From contig NZ_JAIXST010000035.1 of the NCBI RefSeq assembly GCF_027484545.1, positions 1 through 37,275 on the forward strand: a stretch of DNA of 37,275 bases. Direction: 5' to 3'. Each line of letters begins with the position of its first letter. Position 1 is the stretch's first letter. The stretch is from Runella sp. GTDB taxonomy: Bacteria; Bacteroidota; Bacteroidia; Cytophagales; Spirosomataceae. The translations under genes were made by a program, and so were the position numbers. The notes under the pieces are model-generated. The model was not told the DNA's origin. It searched no databases and was given only the letters and a program-made list of their open reading frames with translations. Below are positions 25,397-34,452 of this stretch, piece by piece.

Positions 25397-27067
25397 ATGC
25401 CCACTTTACACTGGATAGGAAAAGAAAAAGTCATCAATCATCATTTGGATGTACCGTTTAGAGTACTCAAACACCAATATACATTTGACAACGGTACTCA
25501 AAAAGCCTCCCCTACCGGGTCGGACCGTCGCACGGGAGGTTTGGAGGGGGTTACCAACAAAATCATCCACGGCGACAACCTCGAAGCCCTCAAAGCCCTG
25601 CTGCCCGAGTACGAAGGAAAAATAAAGTGCATTTACATTGACCCGCCTTACAATACCGGCAACGAAGGCTGGGCGTATAACGACAACGTTAACGACCCCA
25701 AATTCAAAAAATGGCTGCACAGCGTAGTGGGCAAAGAAGGCGAAGACCTCAGCCGCCACGACAAATGGCTCTGCATGATGTACCCGCGTTTGAAACTGTT
25801 GTACAAACTCCTCGCCGACGACGGCGCTATCTTTATTTCCATTGATGACAATGAACAGGCCAATTTGAAATTGATATTGGACGAGATTTTTGGGGGTAGA
25901 AATTTTGTAGATACAATTATTTGGCAAAAAAAGCACTCACCGCAAGGTGACGCAACATATTTATCAAATATGCATGATTATATTCTTGTTTATGCAAAAA
26001 GAACTAAAACTACAAAAGCTGACAAAGAAGGGTTTTCATTAATTAAACTGGAGAGAACTGAAACCCAAGACAATAGGTATCAAAATCCCGATAATGATTC
26101 AAGAGGAGTTTGGACATCAGATAATTATACTTGTAATAAAAATGCCGATGAACGTCCAAATCTTTACTATCCTGTTTTTAACCCCAATACCGGAGATGAA
26201 ATTTGGCCTTCAAGAACATCAGTTTGGAGATATTCAAAAGAAAGGCATGAAGAAAATGTAAAGAATAATTTGGTTGTTTGGGGAGCAGACGGCAAGGGAA
26301 GGCCACGATTTAAAAGGTTTATGGATAAAGTTGGTGGTGTTGTACCTTCGACTTTATGGCTAAGAGATTTTGCAGGAGATAATCAGGAAGCTAGAAAAGA
26401 ATTCAGGAAACTATTTAATCAATATGAATTAGATTTTTCTACACCGAAACCAAGTAAGTTAATTGAAAAAATTCTCCAAATCAGTACCGACGAAAACTCC
26501 ATCATACTTGACTCATTTGCCGGTTCGGGCACCACGGCCCATGCGGTGTTGAATTTGAATAAAAAGGACGGTGGCCACCGCAAATTTATCCTGATCGAGA
26601 TGGAAGACTACGCCGAAACCATCACCGCCGAGCGCGTCAAGCGGGTCATCAATGGCTACGGACAAACCTCTCCCCCACCTCAAGAGGGGAATAACGGTAC
26701 GGGTGGGGTGTTTGATTATTACGAATTGGGCGAGCCGCTATTTTTGGAAGAAGGCGTACTGAACGAGGCCGTGGCCGAGGAGGAAATTCGCCGGTACGTG
26801 TACTATACCGAAACCCAAACAAGCCTTCCCGAAAAAGGCGAAAGCCACGATAATGTCCATTTTTTGGGCCACTACCAAGACACGAGTTATTATTTTTTCT
26901 ACGAAAAAGACACCGTCACGTCCTTAGACCACGCCTTTCTGGCGACCATGCGCACCAAAGCCGAGCAATACGTCATTTATGCCGACAACTGCCTGCTTAC
27001 CAGAGAGTTTATGGTCAAGCATCACCTCATTTTCAAAAAGATACCGAGAGATATTACACGATTTTAA
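25397..27067 (+). CDS. Type III restriction-modification, Mod DNA methyltransferase
   Basis: 556 residues. Motif IV is YIDPPYNTGNEGW (Asp 82) and motif I is SFAGSGTTAHAVL (about 373-384); the order IV, target-recognition region, I is the beta class used by type III Mod. The middle (about 175-350) is AT-rich and diverged, as expected for a target-recognition domain. Mod methylates adenine in an asymmetric site and gives sequence specificity to Res. Two Pro/Gly/Thr-rich stretches (about residues 36-51 and 424-435) look like in-frame repeat insertions. The gene starts the operon mod, AAA ATPase, DUF4276, res with gaps of 11, 5 and 0 bp. Confidence 0.92.
   Translation: MPTLHWIGKEKVINHHLDVPFRVLKHQYTFDNGTQKASPTGSDRRTGGLEGVTNKIIHGDNLEALKALLPEYEGKIKCIYIDPPYNTGNEGWAYNDNVNDPKFKKWLHSVVGKEGEDLSRHDKWLCMMYPRLKLLYKLLADDGAIFISIDDNEQANLKLILDEIFGGRNFVDTIIWQKKHSPQGDATYLSNMHDYILVYAKRTKTTKADKEGFSLIKLERTETQDNRYQNPDNDSRGVWTSDNYTCNKNADERPNLYYPVFNPNTGDEIWPSRTSVWRYSKERHEENVKNNLVVWGADGKGRPRFKRFMDKVGGVVPSTLWLRDFAGDNQEARKEFRKLFNQYELDFSTPKPSKLIEKILQISTDENSIILDSFAGSGTTAHAVLNLNKKDGGHRKFILIEMEDYAETITAERVKRVINGYGQTSPPPQEGNNGTGGVFDYYELGEPLFLEEGVLNEAVAEEEIRRYVYYTETQTSLPEKGESHDNVHFLGHYQDTSYYFFYEKDTVTSLDHAFLATMRTKAEQYVIYADNCLLTREFMVKHHLIFKKIPRDITRF
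25506..25550. repeat. GC-rich palindromic insertion inside mod (5' site)
   Basis: CCTCCC at 25506-25511 pairs with GGGAGG at 25534-25539, with GGTCGGACC, an imperfect palindrome, between them. The encoded KASPTGSDRRTGGLEG interrupts the run from the VPFRVLKHQYTF region to KIIHGDNLEALKALL that is usually continuous in Mod relatives. Confidence 0.6.
26672..26708. repeat. GC-rich palindromic insertion inside mod (3' site)
   Basis: CCCCACC at 26673-26679 pairs with GGTGGGG at 26702-26708, and TCCCC near the left pairs with GGGGA at 26686-26690. The encoded QTSPPPQEGNNGTGG sits between RVINGYG and VFDYYELGEPLF, a linker position. Confidence 0.55.
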
Positions 27068-27078
27068 CTGATAACACA

Positions 27079-28137
27079 ATGGATTTTATCGAAATCAAGG
27101 GCTACAAATCTATCAAAGAGGCGAAGATACAGCTTAGCCCCATCAACATTTTGATTGGTGCCAACGGGTCCGGTAAGAGTAATTTTATTTCATTCTTTGA
27201 GTTTTTAGATAACATATATAATAAAAAGCTACAGGAATATGTGGGTTTAAGGGGCGGGATTGAAAAATATTTACACAAAGGTCTGGAGCCCTCAGATTCA
27301 ATCGAAGGTCTCATTCGATTTGAAAAAGGCGTTAATTCATATTCATTTATGATACAAAAAGCAGGCGATGGCTTTGTTTTTTCTAAAGAGGCATTATGGT
27401 ATTATAATAACCCTTTAGAATACCGAGCATTCACTAAAGAAGCTCAAGTTAAAAATAATGGTTGGTACCGTGGTTCCTATATTCAAAAACATATTGTAGG
27501 GCATAAAAAATATCATTTTCACGATACCGGGCAGAATTCACCTTTTAATAATACCTCCCATATTGAAAAGGATAGTATTGTCTTATACGATAAAGGAGAA
27601 AATTTAGCCTCTATTTTATATAAAATCAGGCAAGAGAACCCAAAAGTATACAACAGAATTGTACGAAATATACAAAGTATTGCACCCTACTTTTCTGACT
27701 TTATACTTGAACCAAATGAAAACGGATATCTAAAACTCTTTTGGCAAGATAAGTTTAGCCAATACAATTATGGTATCAATGATTTATCTGATGGTACCAT
27801 TCGATTTATTGCCTTAGCCGTTTTATTTATGCAACCTGATTTACCCAAAACAATTGTATTAGATGAGCCTGAGTTAGGCCTGCATCCTTTGGCAATCTCT
27901 AAGTTAGCGGGAATGATACAAAGTATAGGCTCAACTGAAAATCAAGTTATAATTGCAACTCAATCTGCCGATTTGATCAGTTACTTTGAACCTGAAGATG
28001 TAATTGCTGTTGATCAAGTTGATGGTTGCAGTATTTTCAATCGTTTAACCACGGAAGAATTAAGAGAATGGTTGAAAGATGACTCGTTGGGTGATCTATG
28101 GAAAAGAAATATTATTAACAAAGCTCAACCATTTTAA
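27079..28137 (+). CDS. RecF-like AAA ATPase (AAA_21 type)
   Basis: 352 residues: MDFIEIKGYKSIKEAKIQLS, Walker A GANGSGKS (27-34), an ABC-like signature INDLSDGTIRF near 240, Walker B KTIVLDEPELGLHP (Asp 262, Glu 263), and a D-loop/H-loop end with VIIATQSADLISYF. This is the single-chain SMC/RecF-type ATPase found in OLD, PARIS and retron-linked defence pairs. It lies 11 bp after mod and 5 bp before the DUF4276 gene, inside a type III restriction locus. By analogy it may sense phage and control its partner; no direct evidence. Codon use is more AT-rich than that of res. Confidence 0.88.
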   Translation: MDFIEIKGYKSIKEAKIQLSPINILIGANGSGKSNFISFFEFLDNIYNKKLQEYVGLRGGIEKYLHKGLEPSDSIEGLIRFEKGVNSYSFMIQKAGDGFVFSKEALWYYNNPLEYRAFTKEAQVKNNGWYRGSYIQKHIVGHKKYHFHDTGQNSPFNNTSHIEKDSIVLYDKGENLASILYKIRQENPKVYNRIVRNIQSIAPYFSDFILEPNENGYLKLFWQDKFSQYNYGINDLSDGTIRFIALAVLFMQPDLPKTIVLDEPELGLHPLAISKLAGMIQSIGSTENQVIIATQSADLISYFEPEDVIAVDQVDGCSIFNRLTTEELREWLKDDSLGDLWKRNIINKAQPF

Positions 28138-28142
28138 CATTA

Positions 28143-28796
28143 ATGAAAAAGTTAATAATTATTTGCGAAGGTAAAACTGAACTTCTCTTTTGCTCAACAA
28201 TATTAGAGCTCTACTTCAGGCAAATAAATATTCAGATTGAATATCCTTTAATTAGTCATTCTAATGGGGGTATAGTAAAATGGGTTCATTTAAAACCCCA
28301 AATTGAAACAAATCTACTAATTGATTCTACTTGCTTTGTTACTACATTCATTGACTTCTATGGCATATATGAACATCATGATTTTCCGGATTGGAGACAA
28401 TCATTAGCGGAACCATCTAAGAGTATAAAAATGATTGTTTTAGAAAATGGAATGCGTAACAGCATAGCACCAAATCTTCAACCCCGTTTTATTCCCTACA
28501 TACAATTACATGAATTTGAGGCACTTATTTTTTCAGACTACTCGTCTTTTGAAGAATATTATGAGCCCAGAGAAGCAAACTTTAACAGATTAAGGGAAAT
28601 ATGCAGTAACAATCCTAATCCGGAAGAAATTAACGATTCTCCAACCACTGCGCCCTCAAAAAGACTGGAAACAAATATAAGGAGATATGATAAAGTAACA
28701 CACGGGCCTGACATATGCGAAATTATCGGGCTACCCAAAATAAGAAGTAAATGCCCACGGTTTCATGAGTGGATTACAAAATTAGAACGTATTTAA
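28143..28796 (+). CDS. DUF4276 protein, partner of the AAA ATPase
   Basis: 217 residues starting MKKLIIICEGKTELLFCSTI; the EGKTE motif at 9-13 matches the start of DUF4276, which resembles the EGxTE/EGxSD opening of TOPRIM-like nuclease folds. Further conserved parts are FVTTFIDFYGIYE, then RFIPYIQLHEFEALIFSD and PTTAPSKRLE, all usual for DUF4276. The acidic residues in FIDFYG and HEFEALIFSD would fit a metal site. DUF4276 genes are commonly next to RecF-like ATPase genes, as here. Its stop is directly followed by the ATG of res with no gap. Nuclease activity is inference from fold resemblance. Confidence 0.85.
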   Translation: MKKLIIICEGKTELLFCSTILELYFRQINIQIEYPLISHSNGGIVKWVHLKPQIETNLLIDSTCFVTTFIDFYGIYEHHDFPDWRQSLAEPSKSIKMIVLENGMRNSIAPNLQPRFIPYIQLHEFEALIFSDYSSFEEYYEPREANFNRLREICSNNPNPEEINDSPTTAPSKRLETNIRRYDKVTHGPDICEIIGLPKIRSKCPRFHEWITKLERI

Positions 28797-31427
28797 ATGG
28801 AACTCAAACCCTATCAGCAGCAGGTAATCAACGACCTTTCTTCGTTTTTGGAACAAGTACAGACCACCAAAGACGTGAAGGAGGCTTTTTATACGTTTTG
28901 GGCGCAGCACCCCAAAACGCCCTTATTTCCTTTTGTCGGCACGGCCATTGAGCCCTACAAAAACAACGTGCCGCGCGTACCGCACATCTGCATCAAAGTA
29001 CCCACGGCGGGCGGCAAAACGTTCATTGCCTGCAACGCCCTGAAAACCATTTTTGATACTTTTGCCTACGACAAGCCCAAAGCCGTGGTGTGGCTGGTGC
29101 CTTCCATTACCATTTTGGACCAAACCATCAAAAACCTCAAAGACCCCAAGCACCCCTACCGCCAGAAAATCAATGCGCATTTTGGCAACAAAGTAGAGAT
29201 CTTTGATAAGTCGGCCTTGTTGCAGGGAAGCGGCTTCAATGCCACGTCGGTCAAAGAGCAATTAAACATTCTGGTGTTCAGTTTTGACAGCTTGCGGGTC
29301 AAAAACAAGGAAGACCGCAAAGTATTTCAGGAAAACGGCAACCTCCAATCGTTTGAAAGTCTGCTCGGTCAGGAAACCGAAATCACCTTGGGGGCCGTCA
29401 TCAAATACCTCAATCCCGTGGTCGTGGTAGACGAAAGTCACAACGCCGAAAGCGACCTGAGCGTAGACATGCTCAAGGTCATCAACCCCTGTTTTATTCT
29501 TGACCTCACAGCCACACCCCGCAAAAACAGCAACATCATCAGTTTTATTGATGCGCTGGAGTTGAAAAAGGAAAACATGGTCAAACTCCCCGTGATTGTC
29601 TATAATCATCAGGACAAAACGGAGGTTATCAATTCCTCGATGCAATTGCGCAGTCGGTTGGAAGCACAGGCCAAGGCAGAAGAAAAGAAAGGCGGCAAGT
29701 ACATTCGGCCTATTGTGCTGTTTCAGGCGCAGCCCAAAAACGGTAAGGATTTTTTGAACGAAGAAGAAGAAAAGACCAACGTTCAGAAGTTGAAAGAAAA
29801 ACTGCTGGAGCTGAAAATTCCCGCCGACCAAATCAAGATCAAAACGGCCAACATCAACGAAATCAAGGGGATTGATTTGATGAGCAAAGACTGTCCCGTG
29901 CGCTACATCATCACCATCAACGCCCTGAAAGAAGGCTGGGACTGTCCCTTTGCCTATATTTTGGCATCGTTGGCCGATAAAAGCTCGTCCGTGGATGTAG
30001 AGCAGATTTTGGGGAGGGTGTTGCGGCAGCCCTACGTGATGAAACACAACTTCCCGTTGCTCAACGTCAGTTATGTCCTCACGGCTTCTTCCAAGTTTCT
30101 GGACACCCTCGACAACATCGTGAAGGGCTTAAACAAAGCGGGTTTCAGCGATAAAGATTACAAATTGGCCGAACCGGTGGTGACCGAAGAACCCAAAAAA
30201 CAGGATTTTTTACAGCAACTTAGCTTTTTCCCGGCGGCAGAAGAACCGGCAGCAGACATAGCGTCCGACATTGACACGGCACGGATTTCGGTTCCCTCCC
30301 CGTCTGCCAACGTTTCGGAGGCAGTTTGGAGCGGAGCCGTAACGGAAATTGAACAAACCGCCCTTCAGCAAAACGATGCCTTTGAAAAAAAGGTGATGGA
30401 GATAGAAACCACCGATACTCCCGTATTTCCCAATGAAATTCAACAACTTGTGAAAACCTACGGCATTAAAGACATTTTCAGAGAGCAGGCAGAACAACTT
30501 GCACTGCCGCAATTTTTCCTGAACGTACCGGCCAATGACCTCTTCGGCAATCAGGAAACAGCTTCATTGCTGGAAAAAGAATACCTGTTGGAAGGCTTTG
30601 CGCTGAGTAAGTCTGATACCAACATTGCGTTTGACAGCATCGCTTCGGAGCTGTACAAGGTAGATTTGGACGAAACAAAAAAAGAACACACGCCCACGTT
30701 TGTACGGCTGGACGGCGGCGTGAAAGACAATTTGATGACGTATATTCTTGACCCTACTCGAAAAGAAAGCCGCGTCAAGAATTTCACCAAGCGAATCATG
30801 GATATTATCGGCAATATGTATCCCATTCCCGACAAAGAAATTGAAAAATACGTCAAGCGCATTTTGGAAGATTTCAACGACGGTCAGTTCAGCGATTTTG
30901 CCAACAATGAATATACTTACACCGACAAAATCAAACAGAAGATAAAAGCGTTGTCTGAGACTTATGCCGAAAAAAAATTCAGGGATTTTCTGGATACGGA
31001 TAAAGTATTCTGTCGTTCTTCCTTCCATTTCCCAAAGAACATTTCGCCCGGAAGCACCTCCAAAGACATCACTAAATCGCTGTACGAAAAAGAAGGTAGC
31101 ATCAACGGATTTGAAGAGCGGGTCATTAACGAGATCGCCAATAAGTCCAACATTGCCTTTTGGACCCGAAACATAGAACGTAAAGGCTTCCGTATCAACG
31201 GTTTTGTGAACCATTACCCCGACTTTATCATTCAAACCAAAAGCGGCAAAACGCTATTGCTGGAAACAAAAGGAGATCATTTGGATGCCGAGCAAAAAAT
31301 CAGGCTTGGTCGCCTGTGGGCAGGCAAAGCAGGCAACAACTACCGCTACTTCATGGTGTATGAACGGCGAACGGTGGAGGATGCCTATAAATTGGAGGAT
31401 TTTTTACAGATGATTAAAAGTATTTAA
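28797..31427 (+). CDS. Type III restriction enzyme, Res subunit
   Basis: 876 residues. Superfamily 2 helicase motifs: IKVPTAGGKTFIAC (Walker A, Lys 74), VVVDESHNAESDL (DESH, 212-215), LDLTATPRKNSN (motif III) and VEQILGRVLRQPYV (motif VI). The C-terminus has a PD-(D/E)XK nuclease core: NHYPDFIIQTKSGKTLLLET with Asp 809, Glu 823 and Lys 825. Res uses ATP to move along DNA after Mod recognition and cuts when two sites meet. It is the last gene of the operon and ends before a strong terminator. The layout looks intact. Confidence 0.93.
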   Translation: MELKPYQQQVINDLSSFLEQVQTTKDVKEAFYTFWAQHPKTPLFPFVGTAIEPYKNNVPRVPHICIKVPTAGGKTFIACNALKTIFDTFAYDKPKAVVWLVPSITILDQTIKNLKDPKHPYRQKINAHFGNKVEIFDKSALLQGSGFNATSVKEQLNILVFSFDSLRVKNKEDRKVFQENGNLQSFESLLGQETEITLGAVIKYLNPVVVVDESHNAESDLSVDMLKVINPCFILDLTATPRKNSNIISFIDALELKKENMVKLPVIVYNHQDKTEVINSSMQLRSRLEAQAKAEEKKGGKYIRPIVLFQAQPKNGKDFLNEEEEKTNVQKLKEKLLELKIPADQIKIKTANINEIKGIDLMSKDCPVRYIITINALKEGWDCPFAYILASLADKSSSVDVEQILGRVLRQPYVMKHNFPLLNVSYVLTASSKFLDTLDNIVKGLNKAGFSDKDYKLAEPVVTEEPKKQDFLQQLSFFPAAEEPAADIASDIDTARISVPSPSANVSEAVWSGAVTEIEQTALQQNDAFEKKVMEIETTDTPVFPNEIQQLVKTYGIKDIFREQAEQLALPQFFLNVPANDLFGNQETASLLEKEYLLEGFALSKSDTNIAFDSIASELYKVDLDETKKEHTPTFVRLDGGVKDNLMTYILDPTRKESRVKNFTKRIMDIIGNMYPIPDKEIEKYVKRILEDFNDGQFSDFANNEYTYTDKIKQKIKALSETYAEKKFRDFLDTDKVFCRSSFHFPKNISPGSTSKDITKSLYEKEGSINGFEERVINEIANKSNIAFWTRNIERKGFRINGFVNHYPDFIIQTKSGKTLLLETKGDHLDAEQKIRLGRLWAGKAGNNYRYFMVYERRTVEDAYKLEDFLQMIKSI

Positions 31428-31449
31428 AGCCGACAAATTGTAAGTTAAC

Positions 31450-31489
31450 GAAAGACCGTCAGCTCAAAATCTGACGGTCTTTCTTTTTT
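31450..31489 (+). terminator. Intrinsic terminator after res
   Basis: GAAAGACCGTCAG pairs with CTGACGGTCTTTC around CTCAAAAT, a 13 bp perfect stem, followed by TTTTTT. It lies 22 bp after the res stop and closes the restriction operon. Confidence 0.92.
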
Positions 31490-31676
31490 GTGCTGTATTC
31501 CCACTGTCAGGTAATTGTACTATATCCTTAATTGCATGAACAATCAAAACATATTCCATTAAAACATTCTTTCATCTTTATAAAAAAAGGCAGAACAATA
31601 TTTTACGAATATAGTTGTATCCATTAGATTGCAGGCAGTTTTGAAATTGTATCAAAATTAACTAACGACTAACCAA

Positions 31677-34046
31677 ATGAAAAAAAATTATCTATTTACG
31701 GTATTGCTATGCCTTACCGTGAGCTTTGCATTTGCTCAGGCCTCCCTGAAAGGGAAAGTAAAAGATACTACGGGCGGCCTACCCGGGGTCTCGGTTTCGG
31801 TAGCTGGAACCAACACAGGTACAGCCACCAATGCCGCCGGCGATTATTCACTGTCACTCGCTAACGGTACGTATCAAATCAATTACTCATCGGTAGGTTA
31901 TACCCCTCAAACCAAAACCGTTGTTATCAGCGGCAGCGATGTCATTGCTGATATTACGTTGGAAGTTTCTGCCACTACTCTGGAAGAAGTGGTCGTGTCG
32001 GTGGGTAGCCGTACCTCAAAACGTACACTTACTGACTCTCCTATCCCGGTTGATATTTTATCAGCGCAGGATCTGGTAAGTACCGGTCAAACAACTTTTG
32101 ACAAGGCGTTGCAATACCGCGTACCTTCGTTCAACACGGTAAACACGCCCGTAAACGACGCCTCGTCGCTGTTGGACCCGTACGAAATTCGTAACATGGG
32201 TCCCAGCCGCACGTTGATTTTGATCAACGGAAAGCGTAAAAACACGAGTGCGTTGATGTACATTCAAACCTCACCGGGTCGCGGAGAAAGCGGGGCAGAT
32301 ATTTCGGCCATTCCGCAACAAGCTATCAAACGGGTTGAAATACTGCGTGACGGAGCTTCTGCTCAATACGGTTCAGACGCCATTGCAGGGGTTATGAACA
32401 TCATTTTGAAAGACAAGTTTGATTATGGCTCCGTTACCCTCAGAACAGGAGTGACCGGTAAAGGAGACGGAGGGCATATTGGCTTTGCAGTCAATAACGG
32501 AGCAAATTTTGGTAAAGGATACATCAATTATACCATAGATTTCAGCCGTACCGCCTTAGCCAATCGCCCCGGAAAAGTAAGCGCCGAAGCAGAAGCAGAC
32601 GACAATTTGGGATTTGGAGCTTCATTGAGCACTGTTAAGGCATTTTTGGCAAAATATCCCGATGCAGGAAATATCAACGGACAACCTGAAAATACGGCAG
32701 CTAAATTTGCTGTCAATGGAGGGGTGCCTATCGGTGAGAAATCCGAGTTTTACTACAATGCTGCCTACGTTTACAAAAAAGTAAACAGCTTTGCCAACTA
32801 CCGTACGCCTTATTGGCGCCCCACCGATGATGGTCTTCTGACACCTGCCGGCCAGCCCTACGTAGGATACGTCCCTACATTTCAAGGTGATTTGAATGAT
32901 TATAACGCAACCATAGGTGTCCGCAGCGAAAACAATGGCTGGAAAACGGATTTAAGCTTTACTACGGGCCACAACAAGCAATTGTACACAGTTTCCAATA
33001 CCCGCAACCGTGGCTTGGGCAAAAGTTCCCCCATTTATTTCAAACCGGGCGGTTATCAGTTTCACCACAATGTGGGCAACATTGACATTTCGAAACAATT
33101 GACCGAAAAGTTAACGTTTGCGGTTGGGTCAGAGTTTCGTGCCGAAACTTTTACCGTATTTGAGGGCGACACTTCCTCTTACGTAAAAGGAGGCGCTGAC
33201 TCATTCCCAGGAACTACTCCAAACAACGCGGGTATTTTTACCCGATTCAACTTTGGCGGCTACGTAGATTTAGGATATGATGTCACTCCTAACTTCTTAC
33301 TCAACGGAACCTTACGTACCGAAAGATACAGCGACTTCGGCAACGCTACTGTGTTTAAAGTAAGTACCCGTTATAAATTCAACGATGACAAAGTCACCTT
33401 TCGTGCCTCGTTCTCAACGGGTTTCCGAGCACCATTACTGCATCAAATCTATCAGCAGTTGGCACAGGCCAGTTTTGTACCGGGACAGGGAATTCAGACA
33501 AAAGGTATCGTAAACAACGTGAGTCCACAGGCTTTTGCATTGGGGGTTCCTAAATTAACGCCTGAAAAATCCACCAACTTTACACTTGGTTTAGGTTTCA
33601 ATCCAAACAAAAACCTGAGCATCACTTTGGATTACTACAACATCCAGGTGAACGACGATGTGATGGCTGCTTTTCATTCAGTACATTCTTCGTTAAAAGA
33701 GGGTGGCATTTTTTGTTTTGATGCGATTGATGCTTCAAAATTTATCCTCTCAATCGACAAAAACCAAGTGATTGTCCATAATGCAAACCATCAGGGAAAA
33801 AGTTATAGCCGCGAAAGCTATTTTGATTTGAATCTATCTACCGGCTGGACGTGGGATTGGAGAGCTGATTATTTTAAAATCGAAGATGGTGAGAAAAAAC
33901 ACATTGGTGACGATTTTTCAACATTGCGAACCTTTACCGAAGACGAAATCAAACTGTTTTTAAAATTAAACGGCCTAACCGTCATTGAAACCATACCCAA
34001 ACCTTCATACGCTTTTGATACACTTGTTTATGTAGTCAGTAAATAA
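31677..34046 (+). CDS. Chimera: truncated TonB-dependent receptor fused to methyltransferase C-terminus
   Basis: 789 residues. Residues 1-660 are a TonB-dependent receptor: signal ending AFAQ, a CarboxypepD_reg-like domain (LKGKVKDTTGGLPGVSVSVA), plug (DPYEIRNMGPSRTLILINGK, then VEILRDGASAQYGSDAIAGV) and barrel strands up to LSITLDYYNIQVND. At that point, where relatives continue with the last barrel strands, the sequence becomes DVMAAFHSVHSSLKEGGIFC and then RTFTEDEIKLFLKLNGLTVI, the C-terminal half of a class I SAM methyltransferase without its glycine-rich SAM loop. The frame is unbroken across about 33651-33662. Neither half should be functional. A deletion between two loci, or a misassembly, explains it. 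Confidence 0.85.
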   Translation: MKKNYLFTVLLCLTVSFAFAQASLKGKVKDTTGGLPGVSVSVAGTNTGTATNAAGDYSLSLANGTYQINYSSVGYTPQTKTVVISGSDVIADITLEVSATTLEEVVVSVGSRTSKRTLTDSPIPVDILSAQDLVSTGQTTFDKALQYRVPSFNTVNTPVNDASSLLDPYEIRNMGPSRTLILINGKRKNTSALMYIQTSPGRGESGADISAIPQQAIKRVEILRDGASAQYGSDAIAGVMNIILKDKFDYGSVTLRTGVTGKGDGGHIGFAVNNGANFGKGYINYTIDFSRTALANRPGKVSAEAEADDNLGFGASLSTVKAFLAKYPDAGNINGQPENTAAKFAVNGGVPIGEKSEFYYNAAYVYKKVNSFANYRTPYWRPTDDGLLTPAGQPYVGYVPTFQGDLNDYNATIGVRSENNGWKTDLSFTTGHNKQLYTVSNTRNRGLGKSSPIYFKPGGYQFHHNVGNIDISKQLTEKLTFAVGSEFRAETFTVFEGDTSSYVKGGADSFPGTTPNNAGIFTRFNFGGYVDLGYDVTPNFLLNGTLRTERYSDFGNATVFKVSTRYKFNDDKVTFRASFSTGFRAPLLHQIYQQLAQASFVPGQGIQTKGIVNNVSPQAFALGVPKLTPEKSTNFTLGLGFNPNKNLSITLDYYNIQVNDDVMAAFHSVHSSLKEGGIFCFDAIDASKFILSIDKNQVIVHNANHQGKSYSRESYFDLNLSTGWTWDWRADYFKIEDGEKKHIGDDFSTLRTFTEDEIKLFLKLNGLTVIETIPKPSYAFDTLVYVVSK

Positions 34047-34056
34047 ACTCAGTAAC

Positions 34057-34260
34057 ATGAGCCGCACTTTTAGTGCCATTAGTCAGTATTTCTTCCTATT
34101 TAATCATGATTCGCAAGCTCTTACTCATCGGGACGATACTTGCCTACAGCTTGAAAATCAAAAAAAGATGAAGCAGGTATCCTATCGGCTTGCCTTTGCA
34201 TCTTTTATGATTGGATTCATTCCGGTTTTCTTCTTTTTAAAAATCCCAGAAATGCCCTAA
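34057..34260 (+). CDS. Small hypothetical protein, doubtful
   Basis: A 67-residue frame starting MSRTFSAISQYFFLFNHDSQ, 10 bp after the chimeric gene. From an internal ATG at 34168 it gives 30 residues with one hydrophobic helix (LAFASFMIGFIPVFFFLKIP). I do not recognise a family, and it may be the scar of the gene that originally followed. Nothing else is seen up to 34452. Confidence 0.25.
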   Translation: MSRTFSAISQYFFLFNHDSQALTHRDDTCLQLENQKKMKQVSYRLAFASFMIGFIPVFFFLKIPEMP

Positions 34261-34400
34261 AGCGAATTAAGGCAAAAACTGACAGGCCTGTATGCCGAAC
34301 TTCTACTTTTTTGGCATATCAAAAAAACCAATTTAAGTCCCAAATAGTCGGCAAAAAGTACAGTTCATCGAAAATATCCTCTCAACTTACGCCTCAAAAC

Positions 34401-34408
34401 TAATTTTG
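34401..34408 (+). promoter_or_regulatory. Candidate -7 promoter box for the receiver-sugar transferase gene
   Basis: TAATTTTG matches TANNTTTG and lies 45 bp upstream of the ATG at 34453. No clear TTG at the -33 position is visible, so this is weak. Confidence 0.35.
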
Positions 34409-34452
34409 TACCATCAAATAAATATCCCGATTGCCCCTTTATAAACCAAAAA

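Noticed and set aside
29262-30047. 261-residue reverse frame inside res
   Set aside because: Shadow of the restriction subunit, whose helicase and nuclease motifs are clear on the plus strand.
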